Source of the DNA: Coriaria nepalensis
Taxonomy: Eukaryota > Streptophyta > Magnoliopsida > Cucurbitales > Coriariaceae
NCBI GenBank assembly: GCA_027186245.1
Contig: CP114486.1
Span: 8,198,501 to 8,262,500 of the forward strand
Direction of reading: 5' to 3'
Length of the DNA stretch: 64,000 nt
The stretch's first letter is position 1, and every line of letters starts with the position of its first letter. The notes beneath the pieces were generated by a model that was given only the letters and a program-made list of their open reading frames with translations, searched no databases and had not been told where the DNA came from. Positions 46,075 through 58,485 of the stretch are shown here, piece after piece. A program made the translations under genes and the position numbers.

Positions 46075-48745
46075 TGTCAACCTCTAATCCGTCCTCAGCT
46101 TCAACTCATAATCCACGATAGTCTTCGTTTCAAATGTCATACTACTATGATAGCAAAGCAAGAAGTTGTGATAGCTAATATAAAATAAAAGCTCACTCTA
46201 TGTATGTTTAGAGAAACTTGCCTAGGCCAATTTGTTAATGTGAAGACGGATCTCACAAACTGGCCAAATTATAAATTATTTCCTTCTCTGACAGGCCGAG
46301 TGCAAGAAAAAGTATGAGTTGTAGTTTAAGCAGCAAAAGAAGCATGTGTGGTTTAGCTTAAGAGAGTTTGCAATGGTGATGGAATTGAAATCTCATAATT
46401 ACCCTCCCGACCACATTATTAAGTGGATACAAAAAGATGATCACCTGTTGAGGAAGGATCTTGGTGGGAAGAGTGTACAACTTTCAGAGTTGTCATGAAG
46501 ATTCAGATTAAAGGTTGCCCCATGGACAAACAATGATGATGAAATTGTCAAGATGGATGTTGTTTATTTCATTAAGGGAGTCATCTAGGCTCAAGGGAAA
46601 AAGAATAAGATCTGAGGATTTACATTGAGCATAGCCAATAATTTACACCAGTTATCCAATTACTATTGGGATAGAGTGAACTATGAGAAAACCATTCAGG
46701 CCCTTAAAAAGAATATTAAGCAGAAGACACTTTGCACATAGATACCAGAGAAGGCATCGAAGGAAAAATAAAAAGAGGAAACATATACTTTATACGTGTT
46801 ACCGTTGGCTTTACAAGTTAGACTTTCTATTTTAATATGTTATTTGGATTTCATTTTGTTGAGTTATGTTTGTTTATCCATTTATTATTATACAAGTATT
46901 TGCAAACGAAACCATTCCTTATCTTGGAAAGCGAGCTGCATTGCAAAATAAAGAGAATGCCCTCTCTCAAATTTTAAGATGGTCATCTAGGGACCCGCTT
47001 GTAACTCATGAAAATGTCAAAATGTGGACAAGGAAAAAACTTGTAAGCACTTCTTTTATTTAATTAATTAAACTATTTTACTTTATTTAGATGAAGTATT
47101 GAATGACTTTTACCTTCATTTAATACAGCTTACCATTTGTGGAATCCTAATACACCTTCATAAGTATTTATGGACTTTGGTACCTTTTGAGGAAGAGGAC
47201 GACAAAGCTGTAGGCATGTTGACTAGGAAATTGGAGCAACAAGAAGAAGTAATATAAGGAAGAGAAGAAGGAAGAGAAGAAGAAGCTACTGAAAAAGAAG
47301 AAGAAGAAGAAGGTGTAAGGAGAATTGATAACGGTGATGAAGCTTAGTGTAAGGGGAACTATGGAGTGTTGGAGAAGAAGATACTGACTCTTTTTATAAG
47401 TTGATCAAAGAAGTTTGAGAAGATAGTTAGAGAGCTGAGAGATGTCATGAAAAATCGGCTGAATAAGATGGATAAGAAGCTAACAAAGATTATTGAAACA
47501 CCTTCACCTGTCACATCTCCCAACTATTCGCCTTCACCTGCCACATCTATGTTTGTCTATCACTATGACTCCCCACCACAACTTTTGTCTGTTGTGCCTA
47601 TTTGCGATGCATCGAGTAATAGTAAGCTTATGGGTGATGAAGATACAGAGGATTTGAGTGAGTCATATGTGTTCTCGCCCATGCTTGAGATGAGATGGGG
47701 TGAGAGGATAAGGAGGCTTAGTCTAACAATCATATCTTCTTTTTTAGACATAGGCAAAAAAATGAAAATATAAGAAGAAAAATGGATTGAAGGCGACGGC
47801 ACTTCTTACTCTAAGTAAGTCAAACGTGAGAGCAATGTAGACATGGCTAAGGCCCAAAACTGAGTCGTAAGTATATATTGAATAATTTATTTCATTTTAA
47901 GTTATTTTTTTATTATATATGGTTATGTCACTAACTTACTCATCTTAATTTTCACATGACAAGTCACCTGTCATGAGTTTCGATAGCACTCACCATGATA
48001 AACAATTTTTTGATGACATAATAAAACCTAAGGCATAGCTACATAGTTTTGGAAGTATTCAAAACGGATTGAATTTGTGCATGAATTTCTTAACAATTTA
48101 TTTATTTAACTTATGATTATTTTTTTCTTTGTAGCACATAGATGAGTATATGTTATTGCTCCGAGTGAGACAACGGAAGTTCAATCAGATGCTCAACCAG
48201 TCCACCGCTTTCATAGGTTATGTGCTCCTTCAATTCTTGAAAAATTATTGAAATGTTACTCTTTCCTTTTTGGAGGAGGGGGACTAGCTAACTCATGTAT
48301 GGGAAGCAGACTTGATGATGACGGACTATGTTGGAGGGCATAACCTAATTGGCGGTATTGCATGAAAGCACGTCAACTGGCTTTACATCCCCTTCAATAT
48401 CAAGAACGAGCTTTGGGCAGCCTTGGTCATGAAGTTTCCTAAACACAAGATCAAAGTCATCCAAAGCCTATCCAGTAGCAAGTACTACAATAACAAAGAT
48501 AACTGAATTGCTTAAACCTATAAGTGTCATGCTCTCATACCTACTAAGGAGCAGTGGAATAGAGTGCGGTCTTGAGCCATTTAAGATCAAGGTGGTCACC
48601 GACTTGAATGAGCATGCATGCAATGTCAAATGGGATTGTGGTGTGTCTTGATGTAAAGCTTATTTGTGAGGACGAAATGCATCTTTTCCGCTATCAGATA
48701 GCATGTGATATTTATCAACGCTATAAATTTATAATTGTGTAATTT
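46075..48745 (+). mobile_element. DUF1985 and Ulp1 (C48 peptidase) transposon gene, decayed
   Basis: DUF1985 blocks: WFSLREFAMVMELKS (46350-46394), KMDVVYFIKGVI (about 46552) and WDRVNYEKTIQALKKN (46668-46715), then NETIPYLGKRAALQN (46913-46960). An acidic, Lys/Glu-rich and Ser/Pro-rich linker runs to 47.8 kb. The Ulp1 part has HVNWLYIPFNIKNELWAALV (48369-48428) and KWDCGVS (48628-48648) in different frames. The protease His (normally HW) is Leu and the Asp (normally DSL) is Gln; the Cys is kept. Introns and stops interrupt it. In plants such genes are usually carried by Mutator-like elements; I did not find terminal repeats. Confidence 0.7.
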
Positions 48746-50997
48746 TTTTTTGTATATGAATGAAATTATTAATCCTTATATAATTTTGCAAATTGATGCT
48801 TATTGGTGTTTGCAAATTACATGAACAATCAAATTTATTCCTTTTATAATTTTGAGTATAAACACCATCTTAAAAGCCTTTTAATATAATCATCTTAAAA
48901 GTCCTTGAATATAACAATCTTAAAAAGTCTAGGTACTCAAAACTCGATGGGTCGACGGATTGATAGTCTTGAGAATAACTCTAAGTAAAACTCTTTGAAT
49001 CATCAAAACAAGATGATAGTGTTATTGTCCCATTGATATGAACATGATAGTTATAAATTTATGTTGATGATCAACAGGAGATGAGTGTTACCTTATAAAT
49101 TAACAATACCTTTTGTATCCAATGTCGAAATTGCAAACGTCTAATTGCATATAAATCTAGACTTACTGAGCTTGCCAATGGTATATGGCCCGTCTCATAA
49201 CTCCAAGTAAGACTCCTAGAATCATCGAAACAAGATTATAGTGTTGTTGTCTCATTGATATGAGCGGGAGATGATTATTGTGCATTAAATTTGCAATAAC
49301 TTAGTTATCTGATATCGAAATTGCAAACGGCTAATTGCATATGAAACTCGACTTTCAAAGCTTCCCAATGGTCTATGTCATATTTTCTTTAATTTAGTAA
49401 ATCTCTCTTAGCGATTGAAACAATTTGAATGAAATTTAAATTTTGATGTTGATGCACATGATCCACTTATTTAACTAGACCTTTTGCATCCAATATCCAA
49501 ATAGTTCACAACCAATTTCAAATGAAACTCGATTTTTAGAGGTTTCTAATGGTATATGGCACGTCTCATAACTCCAAGTAAAACTCTCTAAATCATCAAA
49601 ACAACAGGATAATGTTGGTTGTCCTATTGATATAGACGTGATAGTTATAAATTTCCATTGATGATAACAATAGATGACTACTGTCCACCAAATTTGTATC
49701 CGATATCAAAATTGTAAACGTCTAATTGCATATGAAACTTTACTTTTAGAACTTTCTTATGGTATAGGGCACGACTCATAACTCCAAGTGAAACTTTCAG
49801 AATCATCAAAACAAGACGATAGTGTTGTTGTCCCATTATATGAACAAGACAGTTATAAATTCTCATTGATAATAATAGGAAATGATTGGTGGAAATTTAA
49901 TTCTTAATAAATTGTGTATCTAATATCGAAATCATAAATGTCCAATTGCATATGAAATTAGACTTTTAGAGCTTTTCAATAGTAAATGCCACATTTTCTG
50001 CAAATTAGTAAATCACTCATAGTGATTGAAAAAAGTTGAATGAAATTCGAATGATGATGTTGATGCACATGCTCCACTTATTTAACTATATCCTTTCAAT
50101 CTGATATCGAAATTATAAACGGCCAAATGCATATGAAACTAGACTTTTAGAGCTTTTTAATATTATAAGGCATGTCTCATAACATTAAGAAAAACTCTAT
50201 AAATCATCAAAATAAAATGATAGTGTTATATTGTCCCATTGATTTGAACAAGATAATTATAAATTCTTGTTGATAATCACTGGGAGTTTACCATTGTCTA
50301 GTAAATTAGCAATAACTTGTGTATCCGATATCTAAATTGCAAACATCTAAATGCATATCAAAACTAGACTTTCAAAGCATTCAAGTCTTATATGACATCC
50401 CTCATAAGTCTAAGTGAAACTCTCATAATCATCAAAACAATATATAGTTATAAATTCTCATTGATGATAACAATATATGAGCACTAACCATTGAATTCAC
50501 AATGCCATTAGTATCCGATATCAAAATTGAAAAAATTCAATTTCATATGGAACTTGACTTTCAAAACTTTCTAATGGTATATTTAACGTCTCATAACTCC
50601 AAGTGAAACTCTTAGAATCATTAAAAGAAAATGATAGTGTTGTTATCCCATTTATATGAACGGGATAGTTATAAATTCTCGTTGATGATAATGGGAGATA
50701 AGTGTTGTCCATTGAATTCACAATGACTTTTGTATCCAAGATCGAAATTGCCAATAACTTATTGCATATGAAACTAGACTTCTAGAGTTTTCCAATATTA
50801 AATGACACAATTTTTGGAAATGAGTAAATCTCTCATAGTGATTGAAACAAAGTGATATAAATTTGAATTATGATATTGATGCACATGCTCCACTTATTTA
50901 ACTATATAACCTTTGATTTTATATCAAAATTTCAAACATCCAAATGCATATGAAACTAGATCTCAGAGCTTCCAATGGTATATAGACTTCTCATAAC

Positions 50998-52112
50998 CGG
51001 TTTAATTCCTTTACCTATATCTTGCCATAGGTTCTTTGAAAATTTCCAAGACTAGTTTACTTACAACATTAACTTCTCAACTTTAATTTGGTATATTATT
51101 TGCTTAATTTGACTTAATAGAATGAAAGTTATAGCTTGTCAAACTTTCTGTTTTAATTATAGGTTTTCAGATTGACCATCTAATTACCATAAATTTTAAA
51201 TTATATAACTTCTTTCTCTAACGTTGAATTTTTTATTTATCTTATGTCATTTTGAAGATCATGGCCTCTTGTATATTCATGTAAAATCTCATAATTTTCT
51301 ATAAGAGTTATCATGACCTAAAATTCATGAGAGTACTTACTACTCATGATTCAAATTCCAATTTTTACAAATTGATCACCTAATTTCCAGAATTTTTATT
51401 TCAATCAATACAAATTGGTTTGAGGTATTCTTGGTCTCTATGGAAAGTTAATAGTTTCATAATATAATTATTTTAGAATCTTAGACCATATAGATAAACT
51501 CATAATTCAACTAGTGAAATATAGCACAAAACTGTTTAATTTTCAGTTTTGCAACAATATACTTACAATGCTTATTAAACCATTAGATAATCTTACTTAG
51601 AGTCAAGCTTCCTTCAATGAAGTGATCTTCTTGGTATTGATCAAACTTGTAGAACTTTGGGAGTGAAATGGAGAGAAAGAGGTGTAGAAATGGTAAGAGA
51701 GTTGAAGTGTGAAAAAATGTGAGGTGAAACATATAGTAAAGAGGATGTGTAAAAATTTTAAGGAGGAGGTGTGAAAAATTCTTAGGAGGAGGTGTGAAGA
51801 TACTTCATATGCATCAAGGGTTGATTTCCACCTTTTCCTTCTCATCTAATTTGTTTTCTTTTAGTCCTTTAAAATTAAGAACTTTAAAATAGCTCCCCTT
51901 TTATTTCTTTTACTTTTCTGATTTACCCCAAGACTCTTAAATTTTAGTCTGAAAATAGTTTTCCAAGTAAACTTTTAATATTTCAATCTTATGCTTGAAC
52001 TATTTATCCTTTCATATGAAGTACCAAAGAATTTATGAATTTCTTAGTCAGCCATGTAAAGTTAATTTATCTACCAGTTATATATAGTTAATATTTCATA
52101 GGGGGTTACATT
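50998..52112 (-). repeat. LTR-like block inside the tandem array
   Basis: On the minus strand it starts TGTAACCCCCTATGAAATAT at 52110, a gypsy LTR start, and contains a region with CTCTTTCTCTCCATTTCACT and a CTAAGTAAGATTATC segment as in leader regions of long gypsy LTRs. CATAAC occurs at both edges (50992-50997 and 52113-52118), but this hexamer is also part of the array. It is either a solo LTR or the unique part of a larger LTR that contains the array. Confidence 0.5.
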
Positions 52113-53840
52113 CATAACTCTAAGTAAAACTCTATAAATAATCAAAACAAGATGATAGTGTTGTTGTCCATTTGATTTGAATGGGATAGTTTTGAATTCC
52201 AGTTGATGATAAACTTGAGATGATTGTTGTCTAGTAAATTAGCAATAATTGATGTATTCGATATCAAAATTGCAAATGGCCATTTTCATATGAAATTAGA
52301 CTTTCATAGCTTTGAAATGGAATGTGGTACATCTCATAACTCTTAATGATACTCTCGGAATTATCAAAACAAAATGATAGTTTTGTTGTCCCATTGATAT
52401 GAACGAGATAGTTATGAATTTTGTTGATAATAATGAGAGATGATTGTTGCCCATTTAATTCATACTGATTTTTGTATCCAATATTGAAATTGAAAATATT
52501 CAATTGCATATAAAACTAGATTTCTAGAACTTTCTAATAGTAAATGACACATTTTATGGAAATTACTAAATCTCTCAAAGTGATTGAAAAAAGATGAATG
52601 AAATTTGAATGATGATGTAGATGTACATGCTTCACTTATTTAACTATAATCTATGAATCCAATATCAAAATTGCAAATGGCCAAATGATATGAAACTAAA
52701 CTTTCAGAGCTTTCCAATGGTATATGTCATGTCTCATAACTTAAGTGAAACTCTTAGAATCATCAAAATAAGATGTTAGTGTTGTTGTCCTGTTGATATT
52801 AACGGGATAGTTATAAATTCCCGTTGATGATAATGGGAGATGATTGTTATCCATTGAATTCACAGTGACTTTTGTATTTGAAATCGAATTGCAAACGTGC
52901 CATTGCATATGAAACTAGACTTCCAAAGTTTTCCAATAGTAAATGAAATATTTTCTAGAAATTAGTAAATCTCTTATGGTGATTGAAACAAATTAAGATT
53001 TTCCATCAATTAAAAAAAATTAAAATTTATATTGCATAACTCTAGCATGCAGCCGTGTACAAGGTCCATTACTAATCCTATCAGCGGAAGTAAAACATAG
53101 ATATACAATATTCTATATCTATTTTATTTTACATTATTTCTAATTACACAGTGGAGTGGCTATGTTCGTTTAAAAAAAAATCAATCCACTAAGCAAAACC
53201 TTACCAAGTTGAAATAGAAAACATTGAATTGCATATGAAAATAGACATTAAAAGCTTTCTAATGGTATGTGGCACCTCTCATAACACCAAGTAAAACTTT
53301 GAGACTCATAAAAATAAGATGATAGTGTTGTCCAATTGACATCAATGGGATAGTTATAGATTCTCGTTGATGATCAGTGGGAGATGACTATTGTCTATCA
53401 AATTTTCTGTAACTTTTTTATTCAATATAGAATTTACAAACGTCTAACTACATATGAAATTAAACTTCTAAAGCTTTCCAATAGTATATGGTGCATTTCT
53501 TGAAAGTTAGTATATCTAGCGATTGAAACAAGTTCAATGAAATTCGAATTATGATGTCGATGCACATCCTCCACTTATTCTAGTATAACTTTTATATCCT
53601 ATATCGAAATAGCAAAAGGCTAATTGCATATGAAACTAGACTTTCAAAGCTGTCTAATGGTATGACACGTCTCATAACACTAAGTAAAACTCTCAAAATC
53701 ATCGAAACACGATGATAGTGTTGTTTTCCCATTGATATGAACGAGATATATATAAATTCACGTTAATGATCAATGGGAGATGACTGATATCCATTAAATT
53801 CATAATAACTTTGCATCCTTTTTTGAAATTGAAAATGGAC

Positions 53841-54020
53841 ATTTTCATGTAAAACTAGACTTTCAGATTTTTCCAATGGTATATGATATGTCTCATAACC
53901 ATTTTCATATAAAACTAGACTTCCAAAGCTTTCCAATGGTATATGACATGTCTTATAACCATTTTCATGTAAAACTAAACTTCCAGAGCTTTCTAATGGT
54001 ATATGACATGTCTCATAACG
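53841..54020. repeat. Local 60-bp triplication
   Basis: Three copies of the array core, each starting CATTTTCAT and ending with CTCATAAC or CTTATAAC, follow at exact 60-bp steps (53841, 53901, 53961). This is a younger, short-period amplification inside the older array. Confidence 0.9.
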
Positions 54021-54650
54021 CCACGTAAAATTCTTGGAATCATCAAAAGAAGAAGATATTGTTGTTTTCTTATTGATATCAATGAGATAGTTATAAATTC
54101 TCGTTGATGATCAACGGGAGATGACTTTTGTTCATTAAATTTGAAATAACTTTTTTATGCAATATTGAAATTGTAAATTTCAAATTGCATATGAAACTAG
54201 ACTTCCAAAACTTTCCAATAGAGAGGCGCAATTGCATAGTGATTGAAACAATTTGAGGGAAACCTAAATTATGATGTTGATGCACATGCTCCACTTATTA
54301 AAGTATAGCTTTTATATCCTATATTTAAATAGCAAACAGCTAATTGCATATGAAACAGAACTTTTATATCTTTCCAATGGTATAAGGCATGTCTCATAAC
54401 ACTAAGTAAAACTCTTTGAATTATTAAAAGAAGATGAAAGTGTTGTTGTCCTATTGATATGAAAGGGATAGTTATAAATCCCGTTGATGATCAACGGGAG
54501 ATAAATGTTGCCCATTAAATTTGTAATAACTTTTGCAACTGTTATTGAAATTGCAAACAGATAATTACATATAAAACTAGACTACTAGAGCTTTTTAATG
54601 GTATATGCCATGTCTTATAACTCCAAGGAAAACTTAGAATTAGCCTAGTT

Positions 54651-56430
54651 CAAATAATGTTCCTACCTAGATTACCTAGTTTTTCATTGAAACTAACAAT
54701 TTTCAAAACATGTTCTATAATAGAGTTATTCTCTTCAATTTTCATGCAAAACAATTCTTTTGAGACATTTTACCTTTCATTGCAAATATTCTCAAATTAT
54801 ATAGTCGAGGACATGAATAAGTTATATATTCAAAATATCTTTTTAATATTGGGACTTAGTGCCTTATCATTTTAATGAGAATCTTTATGGGTAAATACTA
54901 GCATTATAATTTATTTTGGAATGCATAAATATATTTTATTCTCTATGTTAAGTATATAATATGGTGTGTAGAGATTACATACGGAATGATTAGATAAGTA
55001 TAATATAGTTCACAATCTTTGATGTATTTGGACAAACCATTTGTCGGGGCTAGAGAAAAAAGGCGGCAAGGGCGGGTGCCGCCTGCCCCAGCTCCTCAAA
55101 AAGAAAAATGCTTCGGAAGCTTGGGGAAAAACTATTCCTGTCACCCTCCTATATTTTATGAAACCCACCATTAAAGTTGCAAGCTTCAAGCTTGGGAAAG
55201 AAAGAAAATATGATTTAGACTCTCTTAAAATCTTATTTTAAAAAGAAACAACAAGGTATAATATGTTGGACCCATTTGTATTTTAAGCCCAAAATCCAAA
55301 TACATCATAATAAATACTTGATGGGCTTATTCTACGAAATAAATAGTACAACTTGCTGGACTATTTTGTATTTCATGGTAAAAGTCATTTGTGAGGTTTT
55401 TTTTTTAATGATTAAATTATTGGTTTCTACTTACAATTTTTAATCTTTTCTTATTTTTTGAATTTCATTTGTACTATTAGGTAATTCTCTCTCTCGCTTG
55501 AAATCTAGATATTTTAAGTAAATTGAAGAATTTTTTATTTTTGTTCTATGATTTATTAATTTTTTTTTTAATGATTTCTTTACATATTCTCTTTCAATAT
55601 TTGCCTACCCTAAAATATTTCCTAGCTCCACCCGTCATTGGTAGAGTTATAGTGTTATATGTAATGATATATCTTAACTATAATATTACACTAGTGCATT
55701 TCTTGTGTTGTGTATTGAAGATGACACAAAATTTGGGTTAAAATAAGTTGGTAATCCAAAGAAACCAACTTGAAATTGATTCTACCCGATTCAACCGACT
55801 AAGAAATCTTTAAGACCAACACCGGAAGTTCCGTCTAAGTGCTTTTGTCCAAGTTTAATGAAAAGACAAATATCAATAGTTAAACAATAACACGCTTTAG
55901 GGTTTTAAGACTTTCTTTAAAATATTTCATTTCTTGTTGAAACTTGGTCATCTCTAATCCCTTAGTTAGCTACAAATTGGGTTTCCCTTTCCTCTTCCAT
56001 TTATTAGTAAGGACTCTTCTTTTTTTTTTTTTAAATTCAATTGATTAAAACACTTGTTCTTTCATTACGAATCATGAGCTTTTTGTCTTGGTATGGTAAA
56101 AACTTGGTTTAAACATAATTAAAAAAATAGTAATAATAATGAAAATAAAATAAAATAAAATAAAAAATTGTAATTTTAAACTTATTAGTTATTTAGTTAA
56201 TTCCTCAAGCCCCATTGCATTTTGCGAGTAGAAGGCCAGAGCGAATGTCGAAGTCAAAAGCCTCGCCAATAATTGCGGATCACTACAACCAAGATCCAAC
56301 CATTTTCATTAAAACCAAGATAACATTCTAATAATTACAGAGAAGAGGAAGAAGAAGAGGGTGCGAAAGCACTCTCTTTCTTGGATCTCTCTACATATGC
56401 TTTAGTTTACTGAAGCAACCTGTAAATATA
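54651..56430. other. Intergenic DNA
   Basis: AT-rich sequence without a recognisable gene. A GC-rich patch with GGCGGGTGCCGCCTGCCCC lies near 55070-55090 and may be a transposon remnant; CTAGCTCCACCCGTCATTGG at 55622 is similar in kind. Short open frames here have no protein-like composition. Confidence 0.5.
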
Positions 56431-56436
56431 CAAATT

Positions 56437-56450
56437 TGTATATATATACA
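56437..56450 (+). promoter_or_regulatory. Probable TATA box of the coiled-coil gene
   Basis: TTGTATATATATACAT lies about 120 bp before the first ATG at 56566, which would give a leader of roughly 90 nt. It is a plain AT-rich motif, so this is only plausible by position. Confidence 0.35.
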
Positions 56451-56565
56451 TACATATATACTAGCAGTTCATATGCCTTGTTCCTTATTCTACCACATGA
56501 TCATTTCTTTTCAGTTACACACTGACTTGTTACATTGAAAGATCCTCTGATCTTATTCCATCTCC

Positions 56566-57624
56566 ATGGAAGAGACGAGCTGGGTTCGAGCATTTTCGTC
56601 GCCCGATTTATCATCCCCTCAACAAGCCAAATTGAAGATCATAGTTTCACAGGTAAACTATAAATCAGTCGTTGTCATTTCATTTTTTCTATTGCACACT
56701 CATTCTCAATTTAGTACTAACTTAGATTAGAAGGAAATACAATCCTATTGTCAGGTTAAAATCCAGAAATTTTTTATAGACAAGGGAGAAAGATGTCCGT
56801 AAAATCTACTGCTTGATTTTCTTAATCAGAAAATTCTGAACTCTGACCCATTTTCTTCTTTTTAGGCATTGCAACAAATGTTAAGCTTCTACTGAAACTT
56901 ATCGAACAACGAGACGTTAAAAAAGGACAGTATTGAGAGTAAGTCTCTAAGAGTGGCTGGAATGATGAGCATCCTAGACGATGTTAAAACCCGGATCCAA
57001 AAGTCTCATTCTCTTGGAAAGAAAAGAGAAGCCAAGTTAAGGCAATGCAATACAGATCTTAAACTGAACATTCCAAGCAACAAAAAGCCTCTAGAACCTA
57101 CAAGCAATGAAAAAGAAAGGTTGAGAAGAGAACTAAACGCAAGCTCGGCTGCAAGAAAGAGCCTAGAAATAATGTGTTCAAGCATGGGAAAGGAGAAGCA
57201 TATCATAGCCAAGGAGCTTGCCAGAAAGGTTCAAGAATTGAAGGGAATGGAGGAACTTGTTATAGATCTAAAAGCACAAAATGATATGTTACTGGCCAAA
57301 GTTCAATCTTGTGCAAAAGAGCACAAGGAAAAGCAGGGAAATGGAGGAGACCCTCAAGGCAATTTGGCCCTTCAAGAGAGAAACAAGGCACTTTCTGAGC
57401 AGCTCCTCAAGTCCCTTGATGGGTATAAATCTTTAAAAAGGAAGTTCAGAGATGCTCAACAACAAAACAGTGTGCTTCGTGACACAATGGAGGAAATAGG
57501 TCTGCAAGTTCAAGCTGGGCTCGAACGACTAAGAAGCTTCAAGGAATCTATCAAAATTGAAAATGAGCAAAAGGGGGATATCGAAATGGAAATTTCTACA
57601 CTGGAGCATATGTTTAAATGCTGA
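56566..57624 (+). CDS. Coiled-coil protein of unknown function, with an in-frame TGA
   Basis: Exon 1 (56566-56652) encodes 29 residues, MEETSWVRAFSSPDLSSPQQ onward, ending CAG before GTAAAC. A strong acceptor, TTTTCTTCTTTTTAG, opens exon 2 at 56866 in the same phase. Exon 2 runs to the stop at 57624 but a TGA at 56893-56895 interrupts it after nine codons. The frame after the TGA is open and protein-like: predicted coiled coil with heptads (ERLRRELNASSAARKSLEI, ARKVQELKGMEELVIDLKAQ, QQQNSVLRDTMEEIGLQVQA). Translation could restart at ATG 56962 (about 220 residues), or a weak in-frame acceptor (56914 or 56926) could skip the TGA, or this is a recent pseudogene or a sequence error. I do not recognise the family. 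Confidence 0.65.
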
Positions 57625-58485
57625 AATATGGAAATTTCTGTACATACAAAAACGAGAAAATGAGCATTGCAAACCATGAACAATGCAGTCCTTGTGGATA
57701 AGCCTCTGTTTCTACATGAACAAGAGAAGTCCTATCTAAGATCTCACCTCCTCGTTTTTCTTGATAGTAAGAGTAAAGTACATGGGGATTATAGTTGAGA
57801 TGTATTCAATGTAGATTGTGATTTCACACGTAGTTGTCTTCTGCAATCTGAGTAGTTCAGATTCTAGATTAATGATAAGACTCTGAGGGAACTGAACATA
57901 TTCGAAAACTTGTATTTTGCTTATGATCTTGGAAAGAATGATTTCAAAATGATACATGTACATTATGTCAAGCTCTATATGTGAGAATGCAAAGAATTTT
58001 TAAACAGAATGTCTGTAGCCTAGATAGTAGATCTTATCTTCCTGGGGGTTGAATACATGTAATTAAACAAAATTCATCATGTCAAGAAGTAGAAGGCATC
58101 AATAACGGATCAGTGAAATGAAAAAATGAGAAACATATATATTTTGCATTAAGTGCGCAATTTCGAAAATGTGGTACTACAAAGGAAAAGCTATTTTAAC
58201 TTCTCTTATACCTATTATGTACATCAGTACATTTTGAAATCTACTAACTATTGGATCAAGCATTTTTTAACATCTTCACATTGTTTCTATTTTGCATGAA
58301 CGCCCTAAAAGTAAATACAATTAAAAGGCAACGCCCAAACAGAAAACTCCTTTTTTTTTTCTTAAAAAAGTTTGAAATCCAAAAAGATTTTGGGAGATTC
58401 GAATCCCCAACCTCTATTTTGGGAGTAATAATAGGTAGCTAGTTGAGTTAAGCCCACAGGTTCCCTAACAGAAAATTCACCTGAT
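57625..58485. other. Region between two convergent genes
   Basis: It should hold the 3' UTR of the coiled-coil gene at its left. The rest is non-coding, with an A/T-rich tract near 58350. No separate gene or repeat is evident. Confidence 0.5.

Larger units (their letters stand above)
48900..54650. repeat. Degenerate tandem array of about 180-230-bp monomers
   Basis: A core, TTGCATATGAAACTAGACTT, followed by AGCTTTCCAATGGTATATGG, recurs about 23 times. Two monomer types alternate irregularly: a longer one with TCATCAAAACAAGATGATAG and GTTGATGATCAACGGGAG, and a shorter one with TTAGTAAATCTCTCATAGTG and GATGCACATGCTCCACTT. Spacings are about 178-230 bp. Identity between copies is moderate, so the array is old. 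It is interrupted at 50998-52112 and about 53000-53215. Confidence 0.9.

Noticed and set aside
48900..54650. A direct-repeat array considered as CRISPR-like
   Set aside because: Monomers are 180-230 bp, degenerate, without short constant repeats and unique spacers, and the genome is plant.
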